Part shown: positions 1 to 7,613 of the stretch, in pieces
How the letters are laid out: each line of letters begins with the position of its first letter
Numbering within the stretch: the first letter of the stretch is position 1
Source: CAUZIR01 sp965250195
Lineage (GTDB): Bacteria > Chloroflexota > Dehalococcoidia > Lucifugimonadales > UBA2962
Direction of reading: 5' to 3'
DNA: 64,000 bases
NCBI GenBank assembly: GCA_965250195.1
Contig: OZ252295.1
Location: 1,054,001-1,118,000, forward strand
Made by a program: the position numbers and the translations under genes
Notes under the pieces: generated by a model
Seen by the model: the letters and a program-made list of their open reading frames with translations, nothing else
What the model was told of the DNA's origin: nothing
Database searches by the model: none

Positions 1-1191
1 GGCCACCCGAACCGATCCCCCCTCGGGAGTGTGAGTGACAGCGTTGTCGAGTAGATTGCCGAGCACCTGCGTAATGCGGTCTCCATCGGCCATTACTTCG
101 GTGTCTCCCGTCACTTCGAGCGAAAGCTCGACGCCCGCGGTCGCCGCTCTTGGTTCGAAGACCTCTACCCCTGACCGCACCACCCCTGCCAATGCGATAG
201 GGCTTAACGTGAGAGGCAATGCCCCCGCCTCCGCCAGTGCGAGTACTCGAAGGTCCTCGACGAGCCGGGTGAACTGTCCCACCAGCCCTTGCAGGCGCCC
301 CAGAACCTCGGGGTCCGGCGCCAGCACGCCCTCCTGCATGGCTTCTACGTACCCCTGAATGTTCGAGAGCGGGGTACGCAGTTCGTGGGATATGTCGGCG
401 ACCATTTGCCGCCTGTTCGTTTCTGCCTGCTCAAGGTCGGTGGCCATCGCGTTAAACGTGTCGCTGAGTCGGCCGATCTCGTCCCTGCCGGGCTCGGGCA
501 CCCGCTGGCTCAGGTCGCCGCGCCCCAGTTGCTTGGCCGCTCCGCTGAGGACGCGCACCGGCCGCAAAAGGCCTCGCGACATGAGAATAATGAGAAGCAC
601 CCCGGCCGCAGCCGCCACGCCTCCCGACCACATCAGCGTCCGGTTGACCGCCGCCACAATGCGGTCCGGTGGCGGGTCGCGCAGAACATCGGCCTCGCCT
701 CCGGTCAGTCCGCTCGCCGTGAAATCGGCGTCAGGAGACGGGTTCGCCAACTCTACGGTAAAGAAAGCCGCCTGCCTGTTGCCCGGCCGGACGAAGACGT
801 ACCCGCCGTCCCCGTCCACCGCCAGCACAGCGTCGTTCGGCGCGCCCCTGTTGGGCCGAAGCCGCACATCGCCGGGGCGGTCAGCCGTCCGTCGAGTGAC
901 GTCGGCCAGGGCAAAGTCCGGGCCATCGGTGAGCAAGATCTCCCAGCCAAACAGTTCGGCTGCCTGCTGAACCCGCCTGCGCACCTCCTCGGAATCAACG
1001 TGACCGCCGGACTCGGCCACGAGGTCCTGTATTCGCCGCGCCCGCGCACCGGCCACGTCCTCTTCAAACCTGTTCGTCTCACGCGCGGCCACGCCACCGA
1101 CATAAAGCGACACGCTGGTGAGTGCGATCGCCAGTACCGCGACGAAGCCGACGACCAGACGGAACTGGAGGCTGTGAAAGATATTAGGCAT
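1..1191 (-). CDS. Sensor histidine kinase (partial, runs off left edge)
   Basis: Inner-membrane sensor kinase of a two-component system. The frame is open from the ATG at 1191 to the window edge (397 codons). A first membrane segment lies at about residues 9-31, an extracytoplasmic sensor region follows, and a second membrane segment lies near residues 182-202, leading into a HAMP-like linker. The H-box ISHELRTPL puts the phosphoacceptor at His269. The N-box (NLLDNAVTHTPEGG) sits at the edge, so the rest of the ATPase domain is outside. The start overlaps the response regulator stop by 8 bases (ATGCCTAA), typical of a translationally coupled pair. Because the regulator upstream is split by a transposon, expression of this kinase now probably depends on the element or on a secondary promoter. 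The stimulus is unknown. Confidence 0.9.
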   Translation of the reverse strand, partial: MPNIFHSLQFRLVVGFVAVLAIALTSVSLYVGGVAARETNRFEEDVAGARARRIQDLVAESGGHVDSEEVRRRVQQAAELFGWEILLTDGPDFALADVTRRTADRPGDVRLRPNRGAPNDAVLAVDGDGGYVFVRPGNRQAAFFTVELANPSPDADFTASGLTGGEADVLRDPPPDRIVAAVNRTLMWSGGVAAAAGVLLIILMSRGLLRPVRVLSGAAKQLGRGDLSQRVPEPGRDEIGRLSDTFNAMATDLEQAETNRRQMVADISHELRTPLSNIQGYVEAMQEGVLAPDPEVLGRLQGLVGQFTRLVEDLRVLALAEAGALPLTLSPIALAGVVRSGVEVFEPRAATAGVELSLEVTGDTEVMADGDRITQVLGNLLDNAVTHTPEGGSVRVA

Positions 1192-1575
1192 CGGCAAGCC
1201 TGTAGCCCACGCCATAGACGGTCTCAATAAGATCGCCGCCCGACGAGCGCTCCTTGAGCTTGCGGCGCAGGTTGGACACGTGCCTATCGACCGTGCGGTC
1301 AAAACCGTCGAAGTCGTGCCCGAACACGGCGTTGATCACGTTATGGCGGGTAATCACCCGTTTGGGGTTGGAAAGCACGTGCACCAAAATTGCGAACTCG
1401 GTGCGAGTCAGGTCCATGAGGGCGCCGTCCACGCTCGCCACTCTGCCCGCCGTGTCCACTGAGACATCCCTGTGCGTCAGCACGCCACCCGGCGCCGCAT
1501 CGCCGTTGGGTGCCGCCCGCCGCAACACGGCCCGCACCCGGGCCGCCAGTTCTCTCGGGCTGAAAGGTTTCGTAA
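1184..1575 (-). pseudogene. Response regulator, 3' part (OmpR-type winged-helix output domain)
   Basis: C-terminal half of an OmpR/PhoB-family response regulator. It begins at the PFSPREL linker, where the receiver's last helix starts, and contains a complete winged-helix DNA-binding domain ending YGVGYRLADA. The 5' half lies at 4483-4809. The two are separated by the transposon at 1576-4482, and 1568-1575 is one copy of the 8-bp target duplication. Joining the halves with one copy of the duplication gives a continuous 236-aa protein reading DYVTKPFSPREL across the junction, with no lost base. The interrupted gene should give no functional regulator. A short ORF starting inside the transposon end could still express the output domain alone. 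Confidence 0.9.
1568..1575. repeat. 8-bp target site duplication, left copy
   Basis: TTTCGTAA, identical to 4483-4490, immediately outside the left inverted repeat. In the minus-strand frame it encodes the T-K of DYVTK in the response regulator. Confidence 0.95.
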
Positions 1576-1606
1576 GGGAATTACATACTATTTTAGCCAA
1601 AACCCC
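1576..1606 (+). repeat. Left terminal inverted repeat
   Basis: 31-bp terminal inverted repeat beginning GGGAATTACATAC. It matches the reverse complement of 4452-4482 at 30 of 31 positions. Confidence 0.95.
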
Positions 1607-1635
1607 TTGACAAACGGGCCGCAGTTGGCTAAAAT
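1607..1635 (+). promoter_or_regulatory. Transposase promoter
   Basis: A consensus -35 (TTGACA, 1607-1612), a 17-bp spacer and a strong -10 (TAAAAT, 1630-1635). It starts on the first base after the left inverted repeat and points into the transposase, whose start lies 20-35 bases downstream. It probably drives the whole element. Confidence 0.75.
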
Positions 1636-1656
1636 AAAGCTGTAATTCATACGGAG

Positions 1657-2623
1657 ATGCAAGCGCAAATGGTAACCAAACGCGGCCCAGGAAAAGCCTA
1701 CCGAAAGGGTATCAGCCTCCTTGAAGTCACGCAACGCTTCGACACAGTTGAGAAGGCCGAAGCGTGGTTCATTGAACAGCGCTGGCCCAGCGGCGTGGCC
1801 TGTCCCGGATGCGGAAGCGTTAACGTTCTCACTGTCGCCAGCCGGAAGCCCCAGCCGTTCCGTTGCCGAGACTGCCGCAAGTGCTTCAGCGTCAAGACCG
1901 GAACGGTACTCCACAGTTCCAATATCCCGCTCAACAAGTGGGCCATAGCGTTCTACCTGTACAGCACCAACCTCAAGGGCGTGTCGAGCATGAAGCTTCA
2001 CCGCGACCTCGGCATTACCCAAAAGGCCGCTTGGCACATGGCCCACCGCATCAGGGAGACGTTGACGGCGGCAGGCGGCAGGTTCACCGGGCCGGTAGAG
2101 GTAGATGAGACGTACATCGGCGGGAAGGAACGTAACAAGCACAACGCCAAGAAGCTACGTGCTGGACGCGGGCCAGTCGGCAAGACGGCAGTGGTTGGCA
2201 TGAAGGATCGCGAGACGGGCCAGATTGCCAGTAAGGTCGTTGACCATACAGACGCGCCGACGCTACAGGGATTCGTCCAGGAGCACACGGAGACTGATAC
2301 GACGGTCTACACGGACGACGCGCGGGCCTACAAGGGCATGCCCCGACAGCATGAGGCTGTCAAGCACGGCGTGAGCGAGTACGTTAGGGGTATGGATGGC
2401 CCACACAAACGGCATGGAAAGCCACTGGGCGGCCCTGAAGCGCGGTTACGACGGTGTCTACCACCACATGAGCGCCAAGCACCTGCCGCGCTACGTCTCA
2501 GAGTTTGCGGGTCGCCACAACCGGAGGCCGCTTGATACCGCTGACCAGATAGCAGTCATGGCGAAGGGCGCGGAGGGCAAGAGCCTCCGATACGCCGACC
2601 TGATAGCGGACGCGGCGGCTTGA
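1657..2623 (+). pseudogene. IS1595-family transposase, frameshifted by a 4-bp duplication
   Basis: DDE transposase. The N-terminal zinc ribbon (CPGCGS then CRDCRKCF) spans about residues 48-73. The acidic residues are in VEVDETYIGG and VYTDDARAY, and the final Glu in AHTNGMESHW. The first frame runs to a stop at 2535. From about 2396 the family sequence continues in the next frame (MAHTNGMESHW to 2623). The cause is visible: ATGG occurs twice in tandem at 2392-2399. Removing one copy restores EYVRGMAHTNG, the expected IS1595 sequence. GGAG abuts the ATG at 1657, so the ATG at 1669 may be the real start. As read, the transposase lacks its last catalytic residue and should be inactive unless frameshifting occurs. 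Confidence 0.88.
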
Positions 2624-2648
2624 CAGATACTGGCGCTGGCGTGTACAC
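2620..2648 (+). promoter_or_regulatory. Possible methyltransferase promoter/operator
   Basis: TTGACA (2620-2625) overlaps the end of the transposase frame. At the -10 distance there is a perfect 8-bp palindrome, GTGTACAC (2641-2648), instead of a good -10. It could be a weak promoter with an operator. No separate controller gene was found. Low certainty. Confidence 0.3.
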
Positions 2649-2680
2649 AACTGCGCATCAGGAAAACGGAGGTACAGACC

Positions 2681-3571
2681 GTGGCCGTTCCTGACGTAGC
2701 CTCAGTCTCTTTGGAACGACCGGATCATCTAGCAACCAATAGGGATGAGGTTGTCTTGGCTTGCGAAGACAACCTTGCCTTTATGAAGAAGCTGCACGAT
2801 GGTCAGATGAAGTTGGTCGTCACTTCACCGCCCTATAATCTGGGCAAGGACTACGAGGCCAAGACCTCACTGGAAGATTACCTTGAGGTACAGGAGCGCG
2901 TGATAAGCGAGTGTGTCCGAGTCCTCCATCCTCAGGGATCGATTTGCTGGCAGGTGGGGAACTACGTCAACAACGGAGAGATCGTCCCCCTTGACGTCGT
3001 CCTCTATCCCGTGTTCCGCAATCATGGGCTTAAGCTCCGCAACCGAATCGTCTGGCACTTTGGGCACGGTCTTCACTCCACGAGACGACTGTCCGGGAGA
3101 TACGAAACCATCAACTGGTGGACGAAGAACGACGATTACACGTGGAGCCTCGACCCAATCAGAGTTCCGTCGAAGTATCCGAGCAAGCGCCATTTCAAGG
3201 GTCCGAATATCGGCAAGCTGTCGGGAAACCCAAAAGGAAAGAACCCGAGCGACGTATGGGAATTTCCAAATGTCAAGAACAACCACCCAGAGAAGACGAT
3301 ACACCCATGCCAGTTTCCAGTAGAACTGGTGGAGCGGCTCGTCCTTTCCATGACTAATGTGGAAGATGCGGTATTTGACCCCTACATGGGCGTGGGGTCG
3401 GCAGTCATTGCCGCGCTAAGGCACGGCCGGGCGGCCTACGGTTGTGACATTGTTCCAGAGTACGTGGATATTGCCCAACAACGAGTTGGGCAACTCTACG
3501 ATGGCAGTCTCCGCACTCGTCCGATGGGTAAGCCCATCTACGATCCGGCGAAGCCCAATGGGGGGCATTGA
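2681..3571 (+). CDS. Beta-class DNA methyltransferase (R-M cargo)
   Basis: Site-specific amino-methyltransferase using S-adenosylmethionine, the protective partner of the endonuclease that follows. The catalytic motif TSPPYN (residues 48-53) precedes the AdoMet motif FDPYMGVGS (about 232-240), which is the beta-class order. A HPCQFP block (about 208-213) is the usual motif X. The product is N4-cytosine or N6-adenine; TSPPY fits N4 slightly better, but this is not decided. The start is GTG behind an ACGGAGG ribosome site. Length 296 aa is normal. Its TGA overlaps the ATG of the endonuclease by one base (TGATG), so the two are translationally coupled, methylase first. Confidence 0.9.
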   Translation: MAVPDVASVSLERPDHLATNRDEVVLACEDNLAFMKKLHDGQMKLVVTSPPYNLGKDYEAKTSLEDYLEVQERVISECVRVLHPQGSICWQVGNYVNNGEIVPLDVVLYPVFRNHGLKLRNRIVWHFGHGLHSTRRLSGRYETINWWTKNDDYTWSLDPIRVPSKYPSKRHFKGPNIGKLSGNPKGKNPSDVWEFPNVKNNHPEKTIHPCQFPVELVERLVLSMTNVEDAVFDPYMGVGSAVIAALRHGRAAYGCDIVPEYVDIAQQRVGQLYDGSLRTRPMGKPIYDPAKPNGGH

Positions 3572-4182
3572 TGCAGATCAAGGCTCGCTACTCACATTTG
3601 AACGGCGAGGACTATCTGCTAGTCCACCGCAAGCAGCTATGGGATGAAGTACAGAGCGCAATAGGAGAAGTAGACGCCTACGCCTGCCGGACTAAGGTCT
3701 CAAAAGAAAAGACCATGCGAGGGAAGATGCTCTTCTCTCCTACCGATATGAACCGCGCTTTCACGGACGAACTGAGTCGGCTAGGCTGGAACGAGCGCCG
3801 GAACACGTTCTGGGTGACCGACGACGAGAAGATACTCCGCGGAATCTATGCTCTGGCAGAGGGTGAGCAGAGGCAGGCCATTGAGGACGCCGGTCTGACG
3901 CCCATCATGTCCTACAATCAGACCGACTTTGTGAAGGACAGGGTTGCCATCGAAGTCCAGTTTGGTAAGTACGCATTCGTGGCGCACGACCTGTTTGTGA
4001 AACATCTCAGCTTCTACGTCTCGGACATTATCGACGTGGCGATTGAGATACTTCCCATGAAGGGATTGGAACGAGAGATGTCATCTGGCGTCCCCTACTA
4101 CGAGCGCGACCTATTGAACGTGCTGCGTCAAGGGCGGGGTGTCCCAGCGGTTCCTCTCGTGCTAATCGGCGTTGCACCTTGA
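3571..4182 (+). CDS. Type II restriction endonuclease, BglII/BstYI family
   Basis: Predicted restriction enzyme of about 203 aa. The segment TDFVKDRVAIEVQFGKYAF resembles the BglII active-site region (TDI...LVEVQFSNYPF). Asp119, Glu128 and Gln130 have the same spacing as BglII Asp84, Glu93 and Gln95. The family resemblance continues to the C-terminus (PYYERDLLNVL, VPLVLIG). BglII and BstYI cut at GATC-centred hexamers, so a GATC-core target is a reasonable guess, not a reading. A TTG at 3568 is in frame, but the ATG at 3571 overlapping the methylase stop is the likely start. The enzyme looks intact. Confidence 0.8.
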   Translation: MQIKARYSHLNGEDYLLVHRKQLWDEVQSAIGEVDAYACRTKVSKEKTMRGKMLFSPTDMNRAFTDELSRLGWNERRNTFWVTDDEKILRGIYALAEGEQRQAIEDAGLTPIMSYNQTDFVKDRVAIEVQFGKYAFVAHDLFVKHLSFYVSDIIDVAIEILPMKGLEREMSSGVPYYERDLLNVLRQGRGVPAVPLVLIGVAP

Positions 4183-4215
4183 ATGGCATCAGGGTTATAT
4201 CTAAGGAGTACGCGT

Positions 4216-4440
4216 ATGCCGAAGCGTAAGAAAGAGCGGGGCCGTCCTATGAAACGGCCCTACCCGCCTAGGATAGACGCGACACCGGAGCAACTGGTAC
4301 AGGCTATGTTCAACGCGCCGCCGGATGCCGTCTTTGAGGAACAGGAGTACCGTTGCTCAGACTGCGGGCGCGAGGTTGGCTACCCTGAGACGCTGTACCG
4401 CGATGGCCGTTGCGAGGCTTGCCACACGGTCAAGGTCTAG
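4216..4440 (+). CDS. Small zinc-ribbon protein (R-M element cargo)
   Basis: 74-aa protein with a basic N-terminus (PKRKKERGRP) and a four-cysteine ribbon, CSDC at about residues 49-52 and CEAC at about 67-70. The start at 4216 is chosen over an upstream frame start at 4183 because AAGGAG (4203-4208) sits 7 bases before it. It is the last gene of the transposon, 11 bases from the right inverted repeat. Function is unknown. Its position beside an R-M pair suggests a regulator, DNA-binding helper or transposition accessory, but nothing in the sequence decides this. Confidence 0.65.
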   Translation: MPKRKKERGRPMKRPYPPRIDATPEQLVQAMFNAPPDAVFEEQEYRCSDCGREVGYPETLYRDGRCEACHTVKV

Positions 4441-4451
4441 GCGTCCGCATC

Positions 4452-4482
4452 GGGGTTTTGGCTAAAATTGTATGTAATTCCC
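4452..4482 (-). repeat. Right terminal inverted repeat
   Basis: 31-bp terminal inverted repeat ending GTATGTAATTCCC, the partner of 1576-1606. It lies 11 bases after the stop of the last cargo gene. Confidence 0.95.
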
Positions 4483-4490
4483 TTTCGTAA
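4483..4490. repeat. 8-bp target site duplication, right copy
   Basis: TTTCGTAA, the second copy of the target duplication, immediately outside the right inverted repeat. Confidence 0.95.
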
Positions 4491-4809
4491 CGTAGTCATC
4501 CGCCCCCAGTTCCAGGCCGGTCAGGCGATCTTCTTCGTCCACCATCGCTGTGAGCATGATGATCGGGACGGCCGACTCTTCCCTTATCGCGCGGCATATC
4601 TCCCAGCCGTCCAGGCCCGGCAGCATCAGGTCCAGCACCACCAGGTCCGGCTTCTCCTCCCGGGCCAGCCGGAGACCGGCGATGCCGTTGTTGGCGGACA
4701 ATACGCGGTAGCCGTCCCGCAGCAAAAAGGCCGTCACCAGCTTCACCGTGTCGCGGTCGTCCTCGACAATCAGTATCCGTTTAGGCTCGTCTACCCGCGC
4801 CGTTCCCAT
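4483..4809 (-). pseudogene. Response regulator, 5' part (receiver domain)
   Basis: Receiver domain of the OmpR-type regulator: acidic pair in VEDDRD, phosphoacceptor Asp60 in VVLDLMLPG, Thr/Ala switch in IMLTA, and Lys109 in DYVTK. The transposon is inserted immediately after Lys109. As it stands the frame reads through the right inverted repeat for five codons (GNYIQF) and stops at 4462. The rest of the protein is at 1184-1575. The ATG and GGAG ribosome site at the 5' end are part of a dispersed repeat unit (4806-4900). Confidence 0.9.
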
Positions 4810-4900
4810 CGCATGCTCCGCTCACCAGGTTCGCACTAGGGCTCTTCGCCTTATCGCCTCATCGCGTTCTCCGCTCACGGGGTTCGCTCTAAGACCTTGC
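4806..4900 (-). repeat. Dispersed intergenic repeat, copy A (about two units)
   Basis: About 1.7 tandem units of a roughly 53-bp element. Read on the minus strand, a unit is GCGATGAGGCGATAAG, then GCGAAGAGCCCTAG, then GCGAACC, then GGTGAGCGGAG. Related copies lie at 12987-13041, 18119-18255 and 21031-21090. Here the unit's GCGGAG and GCGATG supply the ribosome site and start codon of the response regulator. Confidence 0.7.
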
Positions 4901-4994
4901 GGCCTCCTCTCCCTCACGCAGGGTCACAAAGCCACAAACCCAATCTATGTAACGATCTGGAAGGAATTATGAAGGTGCGCATGGCGGCAAGTAA

Positions 4995-5026
4995 AAAGTG
5001 CCCCGGCCGCAAGGCCGGGGCACTTT
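4995..5026 (-). terminator. Rho-independent terminator
   Basis: Perfect 14-bp stem (4995-5008 with 5013-5026) and a 4-base loop. On the minus strand it is followed by further Ts. It lies 16 bases past the stop of the secreted protein gene at 5042, on the same strand. Confidence 0.9.
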
Positions 5027-5041
5027 GCTCCGGAGCGGCCC

Positions 5042-5497
5042 CTAGACCGCGTCGTCCAGAGAAGTCGGCGCTGGCGTGATGTCCGCCGGAGCTTCGTGGC
5101 CGAAGCCCCCAAACCCATTGAAGCGCTGGACCTTTCCGAACCCGGGGCCGCCTCTGCCGTGCCCGCGTCCACCGCGCCTGCCGAAGTCGTGGTCCAGCCC
5201 GTCCGGGCGATCCTGAATCCACGTCATGTCCTCATCGGCCTGTTCTTGCGTGATCAGACCGTCGGCCACCGCCTCGTCGAACCGGGCCTGTAGCTGCTCA
5301 GTCATGACCTCCGCCCGGGCCTGCTGCAGGGCATCGCCCAGCGCTTGCGGCTCAACGCCGAGGATCTCGGCCGCCTTGTCGTTAACGTCGTCCGCCGCGC
5401 CGCCACCACCACCGAAGTTCGCCGCCGCCACGCCCCCGGTAATGGCCAGCGTCAACAGCCCCACCATCACCGTCACGTAAATCCATCTCTTCTTCAT
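5042..5497 (-). CDS. Small secreted protein, DUF2680-like
   Basis: 151-aa exported protein. The N-terminal signal/anchor (KKRWIYVTVMVGLLTLAITGGVAAA) is followed by a Gly run, then a helical segment (AAEILGVEPQALGDALQQAR; DEAVADGLITQEQADE). That pattern is seen in small secreted proteins of Chloroflexota and Firmicutes annotated DUF2680. A Gly/Arg/His-rich stretch and an acidic tail follow. The start at 5497 has AAGGAG 8 bases upstream; an in-frame upstream start at 5545 lacks support. Role unknown. It ends at a strong terminator. Confidence 0.65.
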   Translation of the reverse strand: MKKRWIYVTVMVGLLTLAITGGVAAANFGGGGGAADDVNDKAAEILGVEPQALGDALQQARAEVMTEQLQARFDEAVADGLITQEQADEDMTWIQDRPDGLDHDFGRRGGRGHGRGGPGFGKVQRFNGFGGFGHEAPADITPAPTSLDDAV

Positions 5498-5621
5498 CGC
5501 CTTCTCCTTTTCTTGCCAGCTGAGCCCAGAGGCCAGCGGGTTCATTTGAAAAAGACGTTACGGACCGGATGTTACGAAAGTTGGAACAAAACTTCCAGAC
5601 ATTGAGAACAGCGCCGCGGCA

Positions 5622-6515
5622 CTAGCTCTGCGGCGGATAGTGCTTCCGCCACCAGTGGGCGATGTCGATGCGCCGGGCGAACCACACGTCCGGCTTGCCC
5701 GTGGCGTATTGCAAGAATCGGCGCAGCGCCACCATACGTGCGGGCCGCCCGACGATGCGGCAGTGCAGCCCAATCGACATCATCTTTGGACTATCCGCCC
5801 CCTCCTCGTACAGCAGGTCAAACGTATTGCGCATCGACTCCTCGAAATCGCTTGGGGTAACCATGCCACCGCGCCAGAACTTCGTGTCATTGACCTCCAG
5901 CGAGTAGGGCACCACCAGCCACGGCTTGTCGCCGACGTCGGTGTAGTAGGGCAGGTCGTCATCGTATGCACAGCAGTCGTACTCGAAGCCGCCCTCTTCC
6001 ACGACGAGTTCTCGGGTGTTTATGCTGGGGCCATAGCGCACGTACCAGCCCAATGGTCGTTGCCCGGTCGTGCGTTTTAGCGACTCCACGGTCTTGCGCA
6101 TCGCCTCGCGCTCCTCGTCCCGGCTCATGCGGAACGACTCCTCCCAGCGGTAGCCGTGGCCGAACACCTCGTGGTCGCGTCGCACAATCTCCGGGCCGAC
6201 TGCCGGGTTACGCTCCAGCGCCAGGGCGCAGCAAAAAAACGTCGCCGGAATCTTGAACTCGTCCAGTGTGCGCAAAACGCGCCACACCCCGACCCGGCTG
6301 CCGTACTGGAAGAACGACTCGTTGGCCAGGTCGCGTTCTCCCGGCGGGACCGGCGACGGCACCTCGTTGTTCGTTTCGTGTTGGTGGTCACCATCCAGCA
6401 GGGAATACTCCGACCCTTCCTCGTAATTCACCACCACCGAGACGGCGATACGGGCTCCGTTGGGCCACTCCACCTTCGGCGGGTTCGGCCCATATCCAAT
6501 CAGGTCTCGTTCCAT
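5622..6515 (-). CDS. Polysaccharide deacetylase-family hydrolase (PuuE-like)
   Basis: 297-aa NodB-fold hydrolase of the PuuE/HpPgdA subfamily, which acts on small cyclic or acyl amides such as allantoin rather than on polysaccharide. Typical elements are the N-terminal NYEEGSE, ATFF on a core strand, HGYRWEE, the RPLGWYVRYGPS loop, and the C-terminal DIAHWW. The metal-binding Asp that starts the classical NodB motif is not obvious, which is normal in this subfamily. It follows an alpha/beta hydrolase gene on the same strand, 16 bases apart. The substrate cannot be read from the sequence. Confidence 0.8.
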   Translation of the reverse strand: MERDLIGYGPNPPKVEWPNGARIAVSVVVNYEEGSEYSLLDGDHQHETNNEVPSPVPPGERDLANESFFQYGSRVGVWRVLRTLDEFKIPATFFCCALALERNPAVGPEIVRRDHEVFGHGYRWEESFRMSRDEEREAMRKTVESLKRTTGQRPLGWYVRYGPSINTRELVVEEGGFEYDCCAYDDDLPYYTDVGDKPWLVVPYSLEVNDTKFWRGGMVTPSDFEESMRNTFDLLYEEGADSPKMMSIGLHCRIVGRPARMVALRRFLQYATGKPDVWFARRIDIAHWWRKHYPPQS

Positions 6516-6531
6516 GCGGGTTCTCCCATCG

Positions 6532-7596
6532 CTAAAGGTTGTCGTCGAAGAACTTTACGATTCGGTCACGGTACTCGTCCCCAGCAGCCGTCGCCCCCTT
6601 GGCATGATCGGCGCCGGGGATCAGCCACAGCTCCTTGGGCTCACCTGCTGCGGCAAAAATCGCCTCGCTGTCCGCCGGCGAGATCGTCTCGTCTTCCAGG
6701 CCGTGAGCCACCAGCAGCGGTCGCGGCGAGATGTCCCCGACAATGCGCTCCGGCACGATGTCCGCGCTGTCGATGCCCGCTTTTTGCTCGGCCAGCCAGA
6801 CCGTGATCGGCGCAAACGGGAAAGCCGGGAGGCCTATGAAATGAGTGAAGCTCTGGGCGATGGCCGAGTCCAGGCTGCGGAACGACGCCTCGGCGACTAC
6901 CGCGTCCACGTCCTCACTGACAGCGGCCGTCAGTATTGCCGTCGCCCCGCCCTGCGATATCCCCAGCAGGCCGATGCCATCCGTTCCTACGTCGGACCGT
7001 GACTTGAGGTAATCAATGGCGGCCTGCGCATCGTCTCGCTCGTAGAACCCAAGGGAGACAAAGTCTCCGGCGCTCTCGCCCCGGTTGCGGAAGTCGAATA
7101 GAAGCACCGTGAACCCGGCACCGTAGAGCATGTCGGCATGGGGCAGCACCTCGCGCCGGTCGCAGCGGTAGCCGTGCAACAGGACAACCGCCTGGTCCCT
7201 GGTGCCCGGCAGAAGCCAGCCTGCGAGCCGGGTGCCGTCCGCACTCTCGAAGCTGATCGGTTCGACCGCTTCCTCCAGGTCCGGGTACTCCGACAGCGAT
7301 GGCAACTCTTCGCAGTCATTCGGGTGAAGCGCCCGTTCCGAGCCGATCCATGCGACCCCGAACAAAAGTGCAGCCGTCAGCACCGAGCTGGCGACGAAGT
7401 AGCCGGTGGTCCCCCGTCGGTGCCACGGTTTATCTGGCGGACGAAGGCAAAAGTAGGCGTAGACGAACGGCGCGGGCACGAAGACCCAGACGATCCCCAG
7501 CGCGGCAAACGACGGAGCGCCCACGCCCATCAGCGCCGCGAACGCGGCAACGGCCGCAAGGAAAAGGCCGACTCCGACCTTCAGTGAGGTCCCCAT
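6532..7596 (-). CDS. Membrane-anchored alpha/beta hydrolase
   Basis: 354-aa protein. Two to three hydrophobic segments fill residues 5-85, followed by an alpha/beta-hydrolase domain. The oxyanion/HG motif is LLHGYRCDRRE (about 140), the nucleophile Ser214 is in GISQGG, and the likely acid and base are Asp302 (HGLEDE) and His331 (GADHAKG). It resembles the BAAT/FrsA-like or DUF1749-like serine hydrolases with an N-terminal membrane anchor. It lies between the META lipoprotein and the deacetylase on the minus strand. The substrate is unknown. Confidence 0.8.
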   Translation of the reverse strand: MGTSLKVGVGLFLAAVAAFAALMGVGAPSFAALGIVWVFVPAPFVYAYFCLRPPDKPWHRRGTTGYFVASSVLTAALLFGVAWIGSERALHPNDCEELPSLSEYPDLEEAVEPISFESADGTRLAGWLLPGTRDQAVVLLHGYRCDRREVLPHADMLYGAGFTVLLFDFRNRGESAGDFVSLGFYERDDAQAAIDYLKSRSDVGTDGIGLLGISQGGATAILTAAVSEDVDAVVAEASFRSLDSAIAQSFTHFIGLPAFPFAPITVWLAEQKAGIDSADIVPERIVGDISPRPLLVAHGLEDETISPADSEAIFAAAGEPKELWLIPGADHAKGATAAGDEYRDRIVKFFDDNL

Positions 7597-7613
7597 CCCC
7601 GGGCCTGGGCTGG

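Larger units (their letters stand above)
1576..4482 (+). mobile_element. IS1595-like transposon carrying a restriction-modification cassette
   Basis: A 2907-bp element. The left inverted repeat is 1576-1606 and the right is 4452-4482 (31 bp, 30 identical, one T/A difference at position 14). It is flanked by the identical 8-bp direct repeat TTTCGTAA at 1568-1575 and 4483-4490, the target length usual for IS1595. Contents in order, all plus strand: transposase (frameshifted), beta-class DNA methyltransferase, BglII-type endonuclease, small zinc-ribbon protein. It is inserted in a response regulator gene whose frame is restored exactly by excision. The near-identical ends and perfect target duplication suggest a fairly recent insertion. 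IS1595 relatives with passenger genes are known; a full R-M pair as cargo is the notable point. Confidence 0.93.

Noticed and set aside
289..1230. Long plus-strand open frame opposite the kinase
   Set aside because: It is an antisense shadow: the minus strand holds an uninterrupted kinase with membrane segments, H-box and N-box.
1568..4490. Transposon as a composite of two IS copies
   Set aside because: There is only one transposase and one pair of ends.
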